Origin: Nocardia vulneris
GTDB lineage: Bacteria; Actinomycetota; Actinomycetes; Mycobacteriales; Mycobacteriaceae
Assembly: GCF_001613425.1 (NCBI RefSeq)
Contig: NZ_BDCI01000017.1
Location: 248,001-312,000 of the forward strand
Reading direction: 5' to 3'
Length of the DNA: 64,000 nucleotides
Part shown: piece by piece, positions 41,889 to 49,595 of the stretch
How positions within the stretch are numbered: the stretch's first letter is position 1
How the letters are laid out: the number at the start of each line of letters is the position of its first letter
The notes under the pieces: generated by a model
What the model was told of the DNA's origin: nothing
The model's input: the letters and a program-made list of their open reading frames with translations, nothing else
The model's database searches: none
Position numbers and translations under genes: made by a program

Positions 41889-43338
41889 CCGGGCCCCGCG
41901 CTCCGGGGTGCGCCGGTGCGTCGAACACCCGCACCGACGGGTGTTCGGCACTGTCCTGCGGCCAGCCCGGGTCGCCGGTGCACGCGAAAGCGACCCAGGC
42001 GGCGTGCATCTCGTCCGCGACCGACTGTGCGGGATTCGGCCCGACCAGCGCGGGCACCGCGTCGAGCGTGTCGAACACGAACGGGAGCTCCAGGGCGTGG
42101 AACGCGCCGAAATCCTGATCGACTCGGCGCCAAGCGAATTCGAAGGCGAACACCGGCGTGCCGGTGGCTGCCTGGGCATGCGCCAATTGCCTTGCCGGGA
42201 AACGGAACGCGCGATCGGTGAGGACCGCGGCCAGCAGGTCACCCGCCGAAGCCCCGGGCTGTCGCGCGATATAGGGCTCGAGGCAGGACGCGTCGAGTCG
42301 ATACCGCGCCAGCACGAAGGGCAGCGCGTCCATGGTCAGCGCGGCGGCGACGCCGGTCGGGACGATGAAGAGCCGGAACTCCTCGCTGGTGTGCCCGATG
42401 AGCAACGGGATCCCGCGGGCCGACCCGGCGGCGACCGCGTCGATCGGCCGCTCGTGCAGCACGACGCCGTCCAGCACCGGGAACAGGCTCATCGAGGCGA
42501 GTCCACCGGTGATCACCGATGCGCCCCAGCGCGCCGGATCGGTATCCGCGATCAGGTCCGCGACCGTCTTCTCCTGCGCGGCGATCAAGGCTTCCGGCTG
42601 CACCGCCGCGAAGTCCGCCGCGGTGGGCGCGATCGCGAGCGTCGCGGCGATCTCGGCGGACACCTTGCGCGCGTCGGCCTCGGACGCCACGACCTCGCCG
42701 TTGCCGCTCTGCATGATCGCCTTGGCGAACAGTCCGGCCGAACGGGGGGACGCGAGCAGCGCGGCGATGCTCATCGCACCGGCCGATTCGCCGAAGACCG
42801 TCACGTTGTCCGGATCGCCGCCGAAACCACGGATGTTCTCCTGCACCCAGGCGAGCGCGTACTGCTGATCGAGCAGACCCCGATTGGACGGCGCGCCGTC
42901 GAGCACCGCGAAACCCGCCGCGCCGAGCCGGTAGTTGAGCGACACCAGCACCACGCCGTCGCGCGCGAACGCGGCACCGTCGTAGGCGGGCAACGCATTC
43001 GAGCCACGGGTGAACGCACCGCCGTGGATCCACACCATGACCGGCAGTCCGGACCCGCCCGGATCCGGTGTCCACACATTGACATTGAGCGCCTCCGCGC
43101 CCGGCACCGTCTGGATCCCGAAGATCGCGGCGAGTGCCGGCGGGTACGGCGCCTGCGGGCAGCTGCCGCCGAATTCGACCGCCTCGCGCACCCCGTCCCA
43201 CGGCACCGGCGGCTGTGGCGCCTGGAACAGCGCCGCCCCCACCGGCGGCGCCGCGTACGGCACACCCAGGAAAGCGCTGATCCCGTTGACAGTCCGGCCG
43301 CTGATCTTGCCGCCCGTCACCGCGACGACAGGTTCCAT
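41878..43338 (-). CDS. Type B carboxylesterase/lipase family protein
   Basis: 486 residues. I chose the ATG with GGAG 5 nt upstream over a GTG six bases earlier. ISAFLGVPYAAPPVGA, LNVNVWTPDP, VMVWIHGGAFTRGS (oxyanion hole), VTVFGESAGAMSIAALL (nucleophile Ser), and FHALELPFVFDT (catalytic His) are all present. The N-terminus has no signal peptide, so it is cytoplasmic, hydrolysing carboxyl esters such as para-nitrobenzyl-type substrates. It is convergent with the LLM gene. Confidence 0.92.
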   Translation of the reverse strand: MEPVVAVTGGKISGRTVNGISAFLGVPYAAPPVGAALFQAPQPPVPWDGVREAVEFGGSCPQAPYPPALAAIFGIQTVPGAEALNVNVWTPDPGGSGLPVMVWIHGGAFTRGSNALPAYDGAAFARDGVVLVSLNYRLGAAGFAVLDGAPSNRGLLDQQYALAWVQENIRGFGGDPDNVTVFGESAGAMSIAALLASPRSAGLFAKAIMQSGNGEVVASEADARKVSAEIAATLAIAPTAADFAAVQPEALIAAQEKTVADLIADTDPARWGASVITGGLASMSLFPVLDGVVLHERPIDAVAAGSARGIPLLIGHTSEEFRLFIVPTGVAAALTMDALPFVLARYRLDASCLEPYIARQPGASAGDLLAAVLTDRAFRFPARQLAHAQAATGTPVFAFEFAWRRVDQDFGAFHALELPFVFDTLDAVPALVGPNPAQSVADEMHAAWVAFACTGDPGWPQDSAEHPSVRVFDAPAHPGARGPVSP

Positions 43339-43420
43339 CGTCACTCCTCACTTCGCGTCGCGCACGTCGCCGTCCCTTGCGGGCGATGAATACCCTGTCT
43401 ACCGCGTCCCGCCGCGGCGC

Positions 43421-43439
43421 GATACGGAACGCGCGTATC
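43421..43439. promoter_or_regulatory. Short dyad upstream of the esterase gene
   Basis: GATACG and its complement CGTATC are separated by 7 nt, about 80 nt upstream of the esterase ATG and just after the end of the PIG-L/CBM gene. It is a possible TetR-type operator; short enough to be chance. Confidence 0.25.
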
Positions 43440-43448
43440 CGGTGCGTC

Positions 43449-45242
43449 CTAGCGGGTGGTGCGCGGATTTCCCGCGATCGGCACCCCGTTGCGCTCGGCC
43501 TGCGCCACCGAGGCCGGTGAATCCACACTGCGCGCGGCAGTGCGCGGCAGCACCGGCGGCCGTTCGACCACGGAAAGTCCGTCCGGCGGTTGATAATCGG
43601 CGAGCACGGCGGTCCCCCACACGTACGGGTCGGCCTGCGGGCTGCCGAACGGCGACCAGGCCAAGCGCGTGTGCCCGGTCTTGTCCGCGGTATCGGAGTC
43701 GTAGACGAGGATGTTCAGCGCGAACTTGCCGGGATCGACCGGCGCGGGTAGTTCGGCCAGCGGAATCTTCACCTCCACCGTGTAGCCGCGATACGGTTCG
43801 CTCACCCGGGCGGCGACCCGCATGCCCGGTGCCGTCGCGCCCGCCGCGCCCTGATCGTTGTCGGCGTCGCGCTCGGCGGCCGGGCCACCCCCGCTCGCGG
43901 TGTAGGGCAGGATGCCGGTCTTGAACGTGGTCGACGTGTCGTCGGAGTCGCCCCGGGGATCGAGCGCGATTTCCACCGCGTCGGTGCGCCAGTGCCGCTT
44001 GACGTCGTCGGCCGCCAACTCCGCGCCCTTGCGGTCGTCGGTGACCTCGACCAGCACGTACAGGTCGTCGGCGTGCCTGGACAGTTTCGCCGTCGCCGTG
44101 CTGTCGCCGCCGCCCTGCCAGACCGCCAGCGGCAGTGCCGGACCCGGGTATTCGCCCGGACCCTCGACGCCGTCCAGCACGGGCGCGACCGGTACCGCGG
44201 GGATGACCGTGCGCGGGTTCGGCGGATAGCCGGGCTGGGCGTGATTGGCCAACCAGGGCAACTCGATTCGCTCGGCCCAGTCGCGGAACTCGGCGTACAG
44301 CGGCCGCAGTCCGGTTTGCCGCAGCACCGGCACCTCGACGAAACGGCCGTCCTCGGCCAGCACGGTGAACCAATCCGAACCGAGCTGCCGCGGATCCGCG
44401 GGCACCCGCGGCGGCATCGCCGCGAAACCCTGGGTCAGATAAAGACGGGCCGCATCGCGCTCGACCTGCGCCCAGCTCGTGCCGTGCGCCCGCGACAGCC
44501 CACCGGACCAGACGCCCAGGACCGGAAGGCCGCTGGCCGGATCGATCTGCCGACGCTCGGCCGCGTCCGGCCCGAGCAGTGTGTCGAATCCATAGTTCTG
44601 CGCCAGCAAGCTCCTCGGCTGCCACACGCGCAGTCCTTCGGCGGCGAGCTGGCCCGGAAAGGCGCGCGGGTCGCCGGCGGCGCGGAACGCCTCGATGCCG
44701 AGGCGGGCCGAAAGCTGGTGACCGCCATGCTGGTTGAACGGCCGCGGGTCCATCACCACGATGGTGTGCGGGGTGGTCGCGCGGACCAGTCGCACGAGGC
44801 GCGCCAGAGTGTCCTCGGCATCCCAGACGCGCGCGGTCAGCGGCGCGGAGAGGGTGTACCAGAAGTCAGGTTTGTCGAGGTAGAAGATGTTCTCGATGCC
44901 GACCGACGCGGTGGCCCGGCGTTCCTCGACTTCCCGGAGCAGACCCAGTTCGGGCCCCTCCTCGAGGCCTGCCGCGTTGCCGCCGCCTTCGCCCCGGGTG
45001 ATCGTCACGACGCCGGTGCGCCAGCCCAGTTCTTCGCGCCAGCGCCCGAAGGTGGACAGGTTGCTCGACTCGTCGTCGGGGTGCGCACCGATGAACAGCA
45101 CGTCGGTGTGGGCCGGATCGGTCTCGGCACGCCGTGGCGCGGCGGCGGACGCGTCGGCGACGAACCACGTCGCGGCGACCCCCGCCGCCAGCACGGCCCG
45201 CCTGCTCAGCCGGGCCCCACAGCCCGCACCTGCGCGCCCCAT
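43449..45242 (-). CDS. Tat-exported PIG-L deacetylase with C-terminal CBM9-like domain
   Basis: 597 residues from an ATG with GGGAGG 5 nt upstream. The N-terminus RLSRRAVLAAGVAATWF is a Tat signal. The PIG-L domain starts with DVLFIGAHPDDESSN (intact AHPDDE zinc motif) and continues with MDPRPFNQHGGHQLSAR. The last ~230 residues resemble carbohydrate-binding/DOMON-like CBM9 modules: LDGVEGPGEYPG, DDLYVLVEVTDDRKGAEL, RTDAVEIALDPRG, YTVEVKIPLAEL. The protein therefore looks like a secreted polysaccharide deacetylase that binds its substrate. Transcribed alone toward the esterase gene. Confidence 0.88.
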   Translation of the reverse strand: MGRAGAGCGARLSRRAVLAAGVAATWFVADASAAAPRRAETDPAHTDVLFIGAHPDDESSNLSTFGRWREELGWRTGVVTITRGEGGGNAAGLEEGPELGLLREVEERRATASVGIENIFYLDKPDFWYTLSAPLTARVWDAEDTLARLVRLVRATTPHTIVVMDPRPFNQHGGHQLSARLGIEAFRAAGDPRAFPGQLAAEGLRVWQPRSLLAQNYGFDTLLGPDAAERRQIDPASGLPVLGVWSGGLSRAHGTSWAQVERDAARLYLTQGFAAMPPRVPADPRQLGSDWFTVLAEDGRFVEVPVLRQTGLRPLYAEFRDWAERIELPWLANHAQPGYPPNPRTVIPAVPVAPVLDGVEGPGEYPGPALPLAVWQGGGDSTATAKLSRHADDLYVLVEVTDDRKGAELAADDVKRHWRTDAVEIALDPRGDSDDTSTTFKTGILPYTASGGGPAAERDADNDQGAAGATAPGMRVAARVSEPYRGYTVEVKIPLAELPAPVDPGKFALNILVYDSDTADKTGHTRLAWSPFGSPQADPYVWGTAVLADYQPPDGLSVVERPPVLPRTAARSVDSPASVAQAERNGVPIAGNPRTTR

Positions 45243-45572
45243 CCAAGCCTCCCGTCCGCCGCACCGTACGAAACCAGAGATAGTAGAGCAGCCGGTTCCC
45301 CCCGACCCTGGTCCGCCGCACGCTGATCGGAACTCCGGTCGCCCGGCACGGAGATGACGTGACGCACTCCACAATTCACCGGTTGAAACCTCGACGACCC
45401 TCTCCGGCCAGCAGGACTCCGATATCGGACCGGTCAACAGAAGGTCACGAGCATCGCCCGCGCCCCAGAAAATGTTGCCAGAAGTTTGCCTATGCGTTTT
45501 CCTTTATCTGAAGGGGAACCCATATTTGCCGGGTTCGAAGCCACACTACGACCCGACAAGGATTGAATACGA
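45243..45572. other. Intergenic region between PIG-L/CBM9 and the 54-residue peptide gene
   Basis: 330 nt of divergent upstream sequence. TACTAT on the - strand near 45281-45286 is a plausible -10 for the deacetylase. Toward the peptide gene the sequence becomes AT-richer (45470-45530) and contains GAACCC (45517-45522) with its complement GGGTTC (45532-45537), 9 nt apart. No gene is visible. Confidence 0.45.
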
Positions 45573-45737
45573 ATGAAAATGGTTGCCTTCCGGCGCGGAC
45601 ACGCCGCCGCCGCGGCATGCACGAGTGCGATAGCAGTCGGATTGCTCATCGGCGCGCAGGGGATCGCCGGAGCCGACGCCATCACCGACAAATCCCGGGT
45701 CGTCACCACCGCCTACGGCGACCCCATCTGGCTCTGA
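45573..45737 (+). CDS. 54-residue secreted peptide, unknown function
   Basis: ATG with AAGGA about 9 nt upstream. MKMVAFRRGHAAAAACTS is a positively charged start, followed by a hydrophobic core IAVGLLIGAQGIAGADA typical of a Sec signal peptide with a cleavage site after ADA or nearby. What remains is only about 20 residues, ITDKSRVVTTAYGDPIWL, with an aromatic C-terminus and no Cys. It could be a small exported peptide or signal, or a truncated secreted protein. I do not recognise it. Downstream is a 4-helix membrane protein gene, 137 nt away. Confidence 0.55.
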   Translation: MKMVAFRRGHAAAAACTSAIAVGLLIGAQGIAGADAITDKSRVVTTAYGDPIWL

Positions 45738-45874
45738 CGCCCGCAGCCCGCGCCATGAGGGCACCGACCGCGCGGACAGCGAACCGCATGGCATGACGGC
45801 CTGTTCGACCAGAAAGGTGCGTGATCGACCATGGATGTTCTCGCGGCCCTCCCTGCGGTACGTACACCGACCTG

Positions 45875-46408
45875 ATGACGTTGCCTTCCAGAGATCTTCG
45901 GCCGCGGCGGTGGGCGGGGTGGGTTGTCGCGGTCGCGGGGGTGCTGAGTTTGGTTGCGGCGCAATCGACGCTCGCAGTCACCTGGTTGGTGCCGGTCGCC
46001 GACTCGGTGCGGGGCGGTGACCGGCTCCGATTCGACAGCAGTCGCACGCTGCCGGAGGTCGATGTGACTCCGTGGTGGGCGCCGAGCGGCTATCCGTACG
46101 GGCTCGATCACCTAGGGGTCGTGCTGGTCGTCGTCGGGGGCTCGGGTGTCCTCGTCGCGCCGGCGCTGCTCACGCGATTCGCAGCCACGGCGGTGGGGCG
46201 GGCCGCGGGGCCGATCGTCGCGGCGGCACTGCTGTTCAGTTCGGCGACCTCGGTGTACCTGGTCCTGCGGTTGCGCAACTTCTGGCAGGACCGGATCGCC
46301 ACCGGCGGCGGATTCCGTTTCGGCCCGGCCTTCTGGACACTCTCGGCGACCGCCGCCCTGGCCGCCATCGCCCTCGGTCTGTACGCGTCCACACGGACAG
46401 ACGAGTGA
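45875..46408 (+). CDS. Small integral membrane protein, unknown
   Basis: 177 residues. The ATG at MTLPSRDLRPRRW is used; about four hydrophobic segments follow: VVAVAGVLSLVAAQSTLAV, LGVVLVVVGGSGVLVAPALL, AAGPIVAAALLFSSAT and a C-terminal TLSATAALAAIALGLY. A loop (DSVRGGDRLRFDSSRT) lies after helix 1. No family recognised. Convergent with the proteasome beta gene, ending 6 nt from its stop. Confidence 0.7.
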   Translation: MTLPSRDLRPRRWAGWVVAVAGVLSLVAAQSTLAVTWLVPVADSVRGGDRLRFDSSRTLPEVDVTPWWAPSGYPYGLDHLGVVLVVVGGSGVLVAPALLTRFAATAVGRAAGPIVAAALLFSSATSVYLVLRLRNFWQDRIATGGGFRFGPAFWTLSATAALAAIALGLYASTRTDE

Positions 46409-46414
46409 GTGCGC

Positions 46415-47233
46415 TCAGGACGCGCTTCGCTCGGTGGTGCGGGTGGCCAGCAGCGTACGGGTGATGTCGACGAGGCGCGATTCGGGAATCTCCTGGGCGC
46501 CTTCGGCGTCGACGATCACCGCGCGAGGGTAGATGCCGCGGACCACGTCGGGTCCACCGGTGGCGGTGTCGTCATCGGCGGCGTCGAACAGGGCTTCGAC
46601 CGCGATGTGCAGGGCGCGGTCCGCATCGATGTCGCGGGTGTGGGTCTTCTTCAGCGACGACTTCGCGAACAGCGAACCGGAGCCGACCGCGGCGTAACCG
46701 AACCGTTCCTCGCTGCGGCCGCCGACGACGTCGTAGGAGAAGATCCGGCCGGCCCGGTCGGGGTCGGTGGCATCCAGGTCGAAGCCGACGAGCAGCGGGA
46801 CGACCGCCAGATCCTGCATGGCCGCGGGCAGGTTGTCGCGCACCATCTTCGACAGCCGGTTGGCCTTGCCCTCGAAGGTCAGCGGCGCGCCCTCGATCTT
46901 CTCGTAGTGTTCGAGCTCGACCGCGAACAACCGGATCATCTCGACGGCCGTGCCGACGGTGCCCGCGAAGCCGGCCGCCGAATAGGTGTCGGTGATGAAG
47001 ACCTTCTCCATGTCCCGGGTGGCCAGCAGGTGGCCCATGGTGCCCCGGCGGTCGCCGGCGAGCAGCACCCCGCCGCGATAGGTGACCGCGACGATCGTGG
47101 TGCCGTGCGGCGCGATGTCCTGCGCCGTGCTCGCGCGGCCGAACCGGTGCGACGGCAACAGTTCCGGTGCGTTCCGCTGCAGGTATTCGGAGAACGAGGA
47201 CGATGCGTGCCCTTCGTCGAACCAATCCGCCAT
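46415..47233 (-). CDS. prcB: 20S proteasome beta subunit, orphan
   Basis: 272 residues from an ATG with GAGGG 5 nt upstream. A 44-residue propeptide (with FSEYLQRNAPELLP) ends at His-Gly, and the mature chain begins at Thr45 of HGTTIVAVTYRGG, the catalytic threonine. Asp17 and Lys33 of the mature numbering are in place (GDRRGT, MEKVF). Strong family segments follow: YAVGSGSLFAKSSLKK-like and EALFDAADDDTATGGPDVVRGI. The protein is the proteolytic ring subunit of the actinobacterial Pup-proteasome. Normally prcB precedes prcA with pup upstream; here neither neighbour is present, so this is a separated or second copy. Confidence 0.93.
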   Translation of the reverse strand: MADWFDEGHASSSFSEYLQRNAPELLPSHRFGRASTAQDIAPHGTTIVAVTYRGGVLLAGDRRGTMGHLLATRDMEKVFITDTYSAAGFAGTVGTAVEMIRLFAVELEHYEKIEGAPLTFEGKANRLSKMVRDNLPAAMQDLAVVPLLVGFDLDATDPDRAGRIFSYDVVGGRSEERFGYAAVGSGSLFAKSSLKKTHTRDIDADRALHIAVEALFDAADDDTATGGPDVVRGIYPRAVIVDAEGAQEIPESRLVDITRTLLATRTTERSAS

Positions 47234-47685
47234 CGCAGCCCTCCTCGATACCCAACGCCGAACCCGGGTATCGACCCTACCCGTTGCGCGCGCACCGCAC
47301 GCATCGTGCACGCATCGTGCGCGCACCGGAAGCGCCCGGTGCTCAACCTGATTCGTACCGGAGGTGACCGAGCCGGCACACCCGCCGCCCGGATCGCGTC
47401 GACCTGCGGCGTTACCGAACACCCCCGGACTCGTGTCGGGGTCCCGTACACCGTCAGGTATGACGCACGCGCAGCCGTGTCCTCCCAAATGACGACCCCG
47501 CCAGCGACCCGCGGGCGATGTCCGGAGCGGGCCTGACCACGCAGAATCTGTGGTGCCGGTCGTGATCACAAGCATTCTGTAGGAAAACTGTTAGGCGCAG
47601 CGGATTTGATACAGGTGCGACAGATGCGGGTGCCCACCACGACCCGCCCCAGAGTTCTCGAGCCACCTGATGAATGGAGAAGACA
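47234..47685. other. Divergent region between prcB and the next hypothetical gene
   Basis: 452 nt. It contains an 11-bp tandem repeat close to prcB (listed separately) and an AT-richer stretch at about 47565-47620 that would suit a rightward promoter (TTGATACAGG). No ORF with a ribosome site or conserved character is visible between 47240 and 47680. Confidence 0.45.
47298..47319. repeat. Perfect 11-bp tandem repeat upstream of prcB
   Basis: CACGCATCGTG occurs twice head to tail (47298-47308 and 47309-47319), flanked on both sides by GCGCGCAC-like sequence, 65-86 nt upstream of the prcB start. An 11-bp period equals one helical turn, so a regulator could bind both units on the same face. It may be an operator; no binding family is identified. 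Confidence 0.45.
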
Positions 47686-48165
47686 GTGCCTGCGACGTTC
47701 CAGAGTCCCGTCACCGTGGCCACCGTGAACGCAGCGCACGACTACTGCGACCGTGGCTGGACCGTCACCGAAACCGCCAACGGCGTCTGCCTGATCACCG
47801 ACGAGCACGTCGCCGCCGTCGAGTTGACCGGCGCGCTCGCCGGTGAGGTCTCCCGCTTCCTGCACGCGAACAACCTGCTCGGCCCGGTGGTCGAACTGCC
47901 GGGCGCGCAGCGTCGCGAATTCCATCTGGTCGTCGGCGCCGCGAAGGCGGCGCTGGCCATCGCCGCGCTGCGCGACGCCGGCGCCGTCGTGCACACCGAC
48001 GGCGCGAGCATCCCGCTGCCGCCGACCCGGCTCGCCCACGGCGCCGCGTGCTGGAAGATCGCCCCCGACGAGGCCCGCTGGGTTCCGCCGGTGGTAGCGA
48101 TCGCCGCCGCGGCCCGCGCCAGCGCCACCCACCGCGCGCGCCGGCTCACCACCGTGGCCTGCTGA
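47686..48165 (+). CDS. Hypothetical protein, weakly like a primase/polymerase N-terminal fragment
   Basis: 159 residues. The GTG has GGAGA 5-6 nt before it; an in-frame ATG 12 nt upstream lacks any such site. Segments AAHDYCDRGWTVTETANGVCLI and SIPLPPTRLAHGAACWKIAP recall the beginning and the PPSR-like turn of bifunctional primase/polymerase N-terminal domains, but the metal-binding acidic motif is absent. It could be a derived regulator. Function unknown. Confidence 0.6.
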   Translation: MPATFQSPVTVATVNAAHDYCDRGWTVTETANGVCLITDEHVAAVELTGALAGEVSRFLHANNLLGPVVELPGAQRREFHLVVGAAKAALAIAALRDAGAVVHTDGASIPLPPTRLAHGAACWKIAPDEARWVPPVVAIAAAARASATHRARRLTTVAC

Positions 48166-48348
48166 GCGGCTTACGCCGCGCAGAAGCGGGTTCGAGGCCC
48201 GGGTGACAGTCCTCACATCTCTCCGCATCAACGGTTCCATCCACGGCAAATGCTCAGTTACTGTGCAGGACAGGAGACGGGCACGAATCTTGTCGGGGTG
48301 CACAAACAGACCGGAGACTCTCTTGCCGACGTGAGGGCGGTGGCTTTG

Positions 48349-49503
48349 GTGACCAGCAGCCGATCGATGGTGCGCTCCTGGTGGCGGTACCGGGTCGATT
48401 ACCGATGGCTGATCGAGACGTTCGAGGCGCACTCGGCGCTCGGGCCGTTGAAGTTCATGATGGGCTGGGGCGGCATCGTGATGGGGTCGATCACCCTGCT
48501 GGCGCTGGCCTCCCAGGGCGGCCAGCGCGGCGTCGCGGGTGATATCCAAGCCGTGGTCGTCGCCATCACCGCCGCACTGTGGACCCTGCGCTGGTGGCTG
48601 TTCGCGTGGCCGCGCGAAGCCGAATCGCTCATGTGGGTCGCCGTGGTCGATATCGCCGTGACCGCGAACAATGTGATGGTCCAGGACCGGTTGCTCGGGG
48701 CGATGGGCTGCGTGCTGCTGGTGACGACCGGCGGGTACATCACGATCTTCCACGGTCCACCGGTGCTGGCCCTGCACGTCGGCTTCGCCGTGCTGTCGAT
48801 CCTTGCCCTGGCCGCCATGATGGTCGCCGGCGGGCCGGGCGGCAGCGGGCACGGCCGGGGCGATCTGGCCCTGGGCGCGGTGGTCGTGCTGGTCATTCTC
48901 GTGGTGACCGGCGTGGTGCTGCCGGTCGTCCAGTTCTGCAACTGGCTGCTGCGCCTGGACGCGCTGTCCGATCCGCTGACCAAGGTGCTGAACCGGCGCG
49001 GCCTCGACTCGCACCTGACCAGGTTGTTCCGCGCGCGGGGCCGCGATCACGGCGTCTACGTCGTGACGCTGGACCTCGATCGGTTCAAGTCCGTCAACGA
49101 CACCTTCGGTCATTCGTTCGGTGACGAAGTGCTGGTGCGCACGGCCGAATGCCTGCGCGCCGCCGCACCGCCCGGCGCCGTCGTCGTGCGCACGGGCGGC
49201 GAGGAATTCGTGGTCGTCGGCCGGTTGCACGGCGCCGACCTCGGCGCCGTCGCCGAACGCCTGCGGCAGGCGGTCGAGTCCATGCCGCGGCTGCCGCAGA
49301 CCATCACCGCCAGTGTGGGCGCCGCCCGGATCGATCCGGTCCGCACCGGAGACCATCGGCGCGTCCCGATCGACCGCACCGTGTTCCACACCGCCGACTC
49401 GGCGATGTACCGCGCAAAACAGTTGGGCGGTAACGCGGTCGTGATCGCCGAACCGGTGCCGCGGCCGGAACCGGTGCGCCGGGAGACGCGGGAACGACGG
49501 TGA
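48349..49503 (+). CDS. Membrane-anchored diguanylate cyclase (GGDEF domain)
   Basis: 384 residues with the GTG at VTSSRSMVRSWW chosen (AGGGCGG 8 nt upstream); several earlier GTG/ATG codons exist. About five or six transmembrane helices occupy residues 35-200, followed by a GGDEF domain: DALSDPLTKVLNRRGLDSHL, VYVVTLDLDRFKSVNDTFGH (metal site and GTP contact) and the active loop RTGGEEF. A C-terminal DSAMYRAKQLGGN completes it. The enzyme makes cyclic di-GMP; no EAL domain or allosteric I-site RxxD before the loop is evident. Confidence 0.9.
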   Translation: MTSSRSMVRSWWRYRVDYRWLIETFEAHSALGPLKFMMGWGGIVMGSITLLALASQGGQRGVAGDIQAVVVAITAALWTLRWWLFAWPREAESLMWVAVVDIAVTANNVMVQDRLLGAMGCVLLVTTGGYITIFHGPPVLALHVGFAVLSILALAAMMVAGGPGGSGHGRGDLALGAVVVLVILVVTGVVLPVVQFCNWLLRLDALSDPLTKVLNRRGLDSHLTRLFRARGRDHGVYVVTLDLDRFKSVNDTFGHSFGDEVLVRTAECLRAAAPPGAVVVRTGGEEFVVVGRLHGADLGAVAERLRQAVESMPRLPQTITASVGAARIDPVRTGDHRRVPIDRTVFHTADSAMYRAKQLGGNAVVIAEPVPRPEPVRRETRERR

Positions 49504-49595
49504 GCGGGCAGGTTCACGTATTGCCAGAATTCGCACAGTCACATTGAGTCAATTGTCAATAGCGCGGTGTGTGCGCGATGCATTGGGATTGACCC

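Noticed and set aside
47298..47319. CRISPR-like repeat
   Set aside because: Only two contiguous 11-bp units with no spacers and no cas genes anywhere in the window.
47674..47685. ATG start 12 nt before the chosen GTG of the hypothetical gene
   Set aside because: No ribosome site before the ATG, whereas GGAGA precedes the GTG at good spacing.
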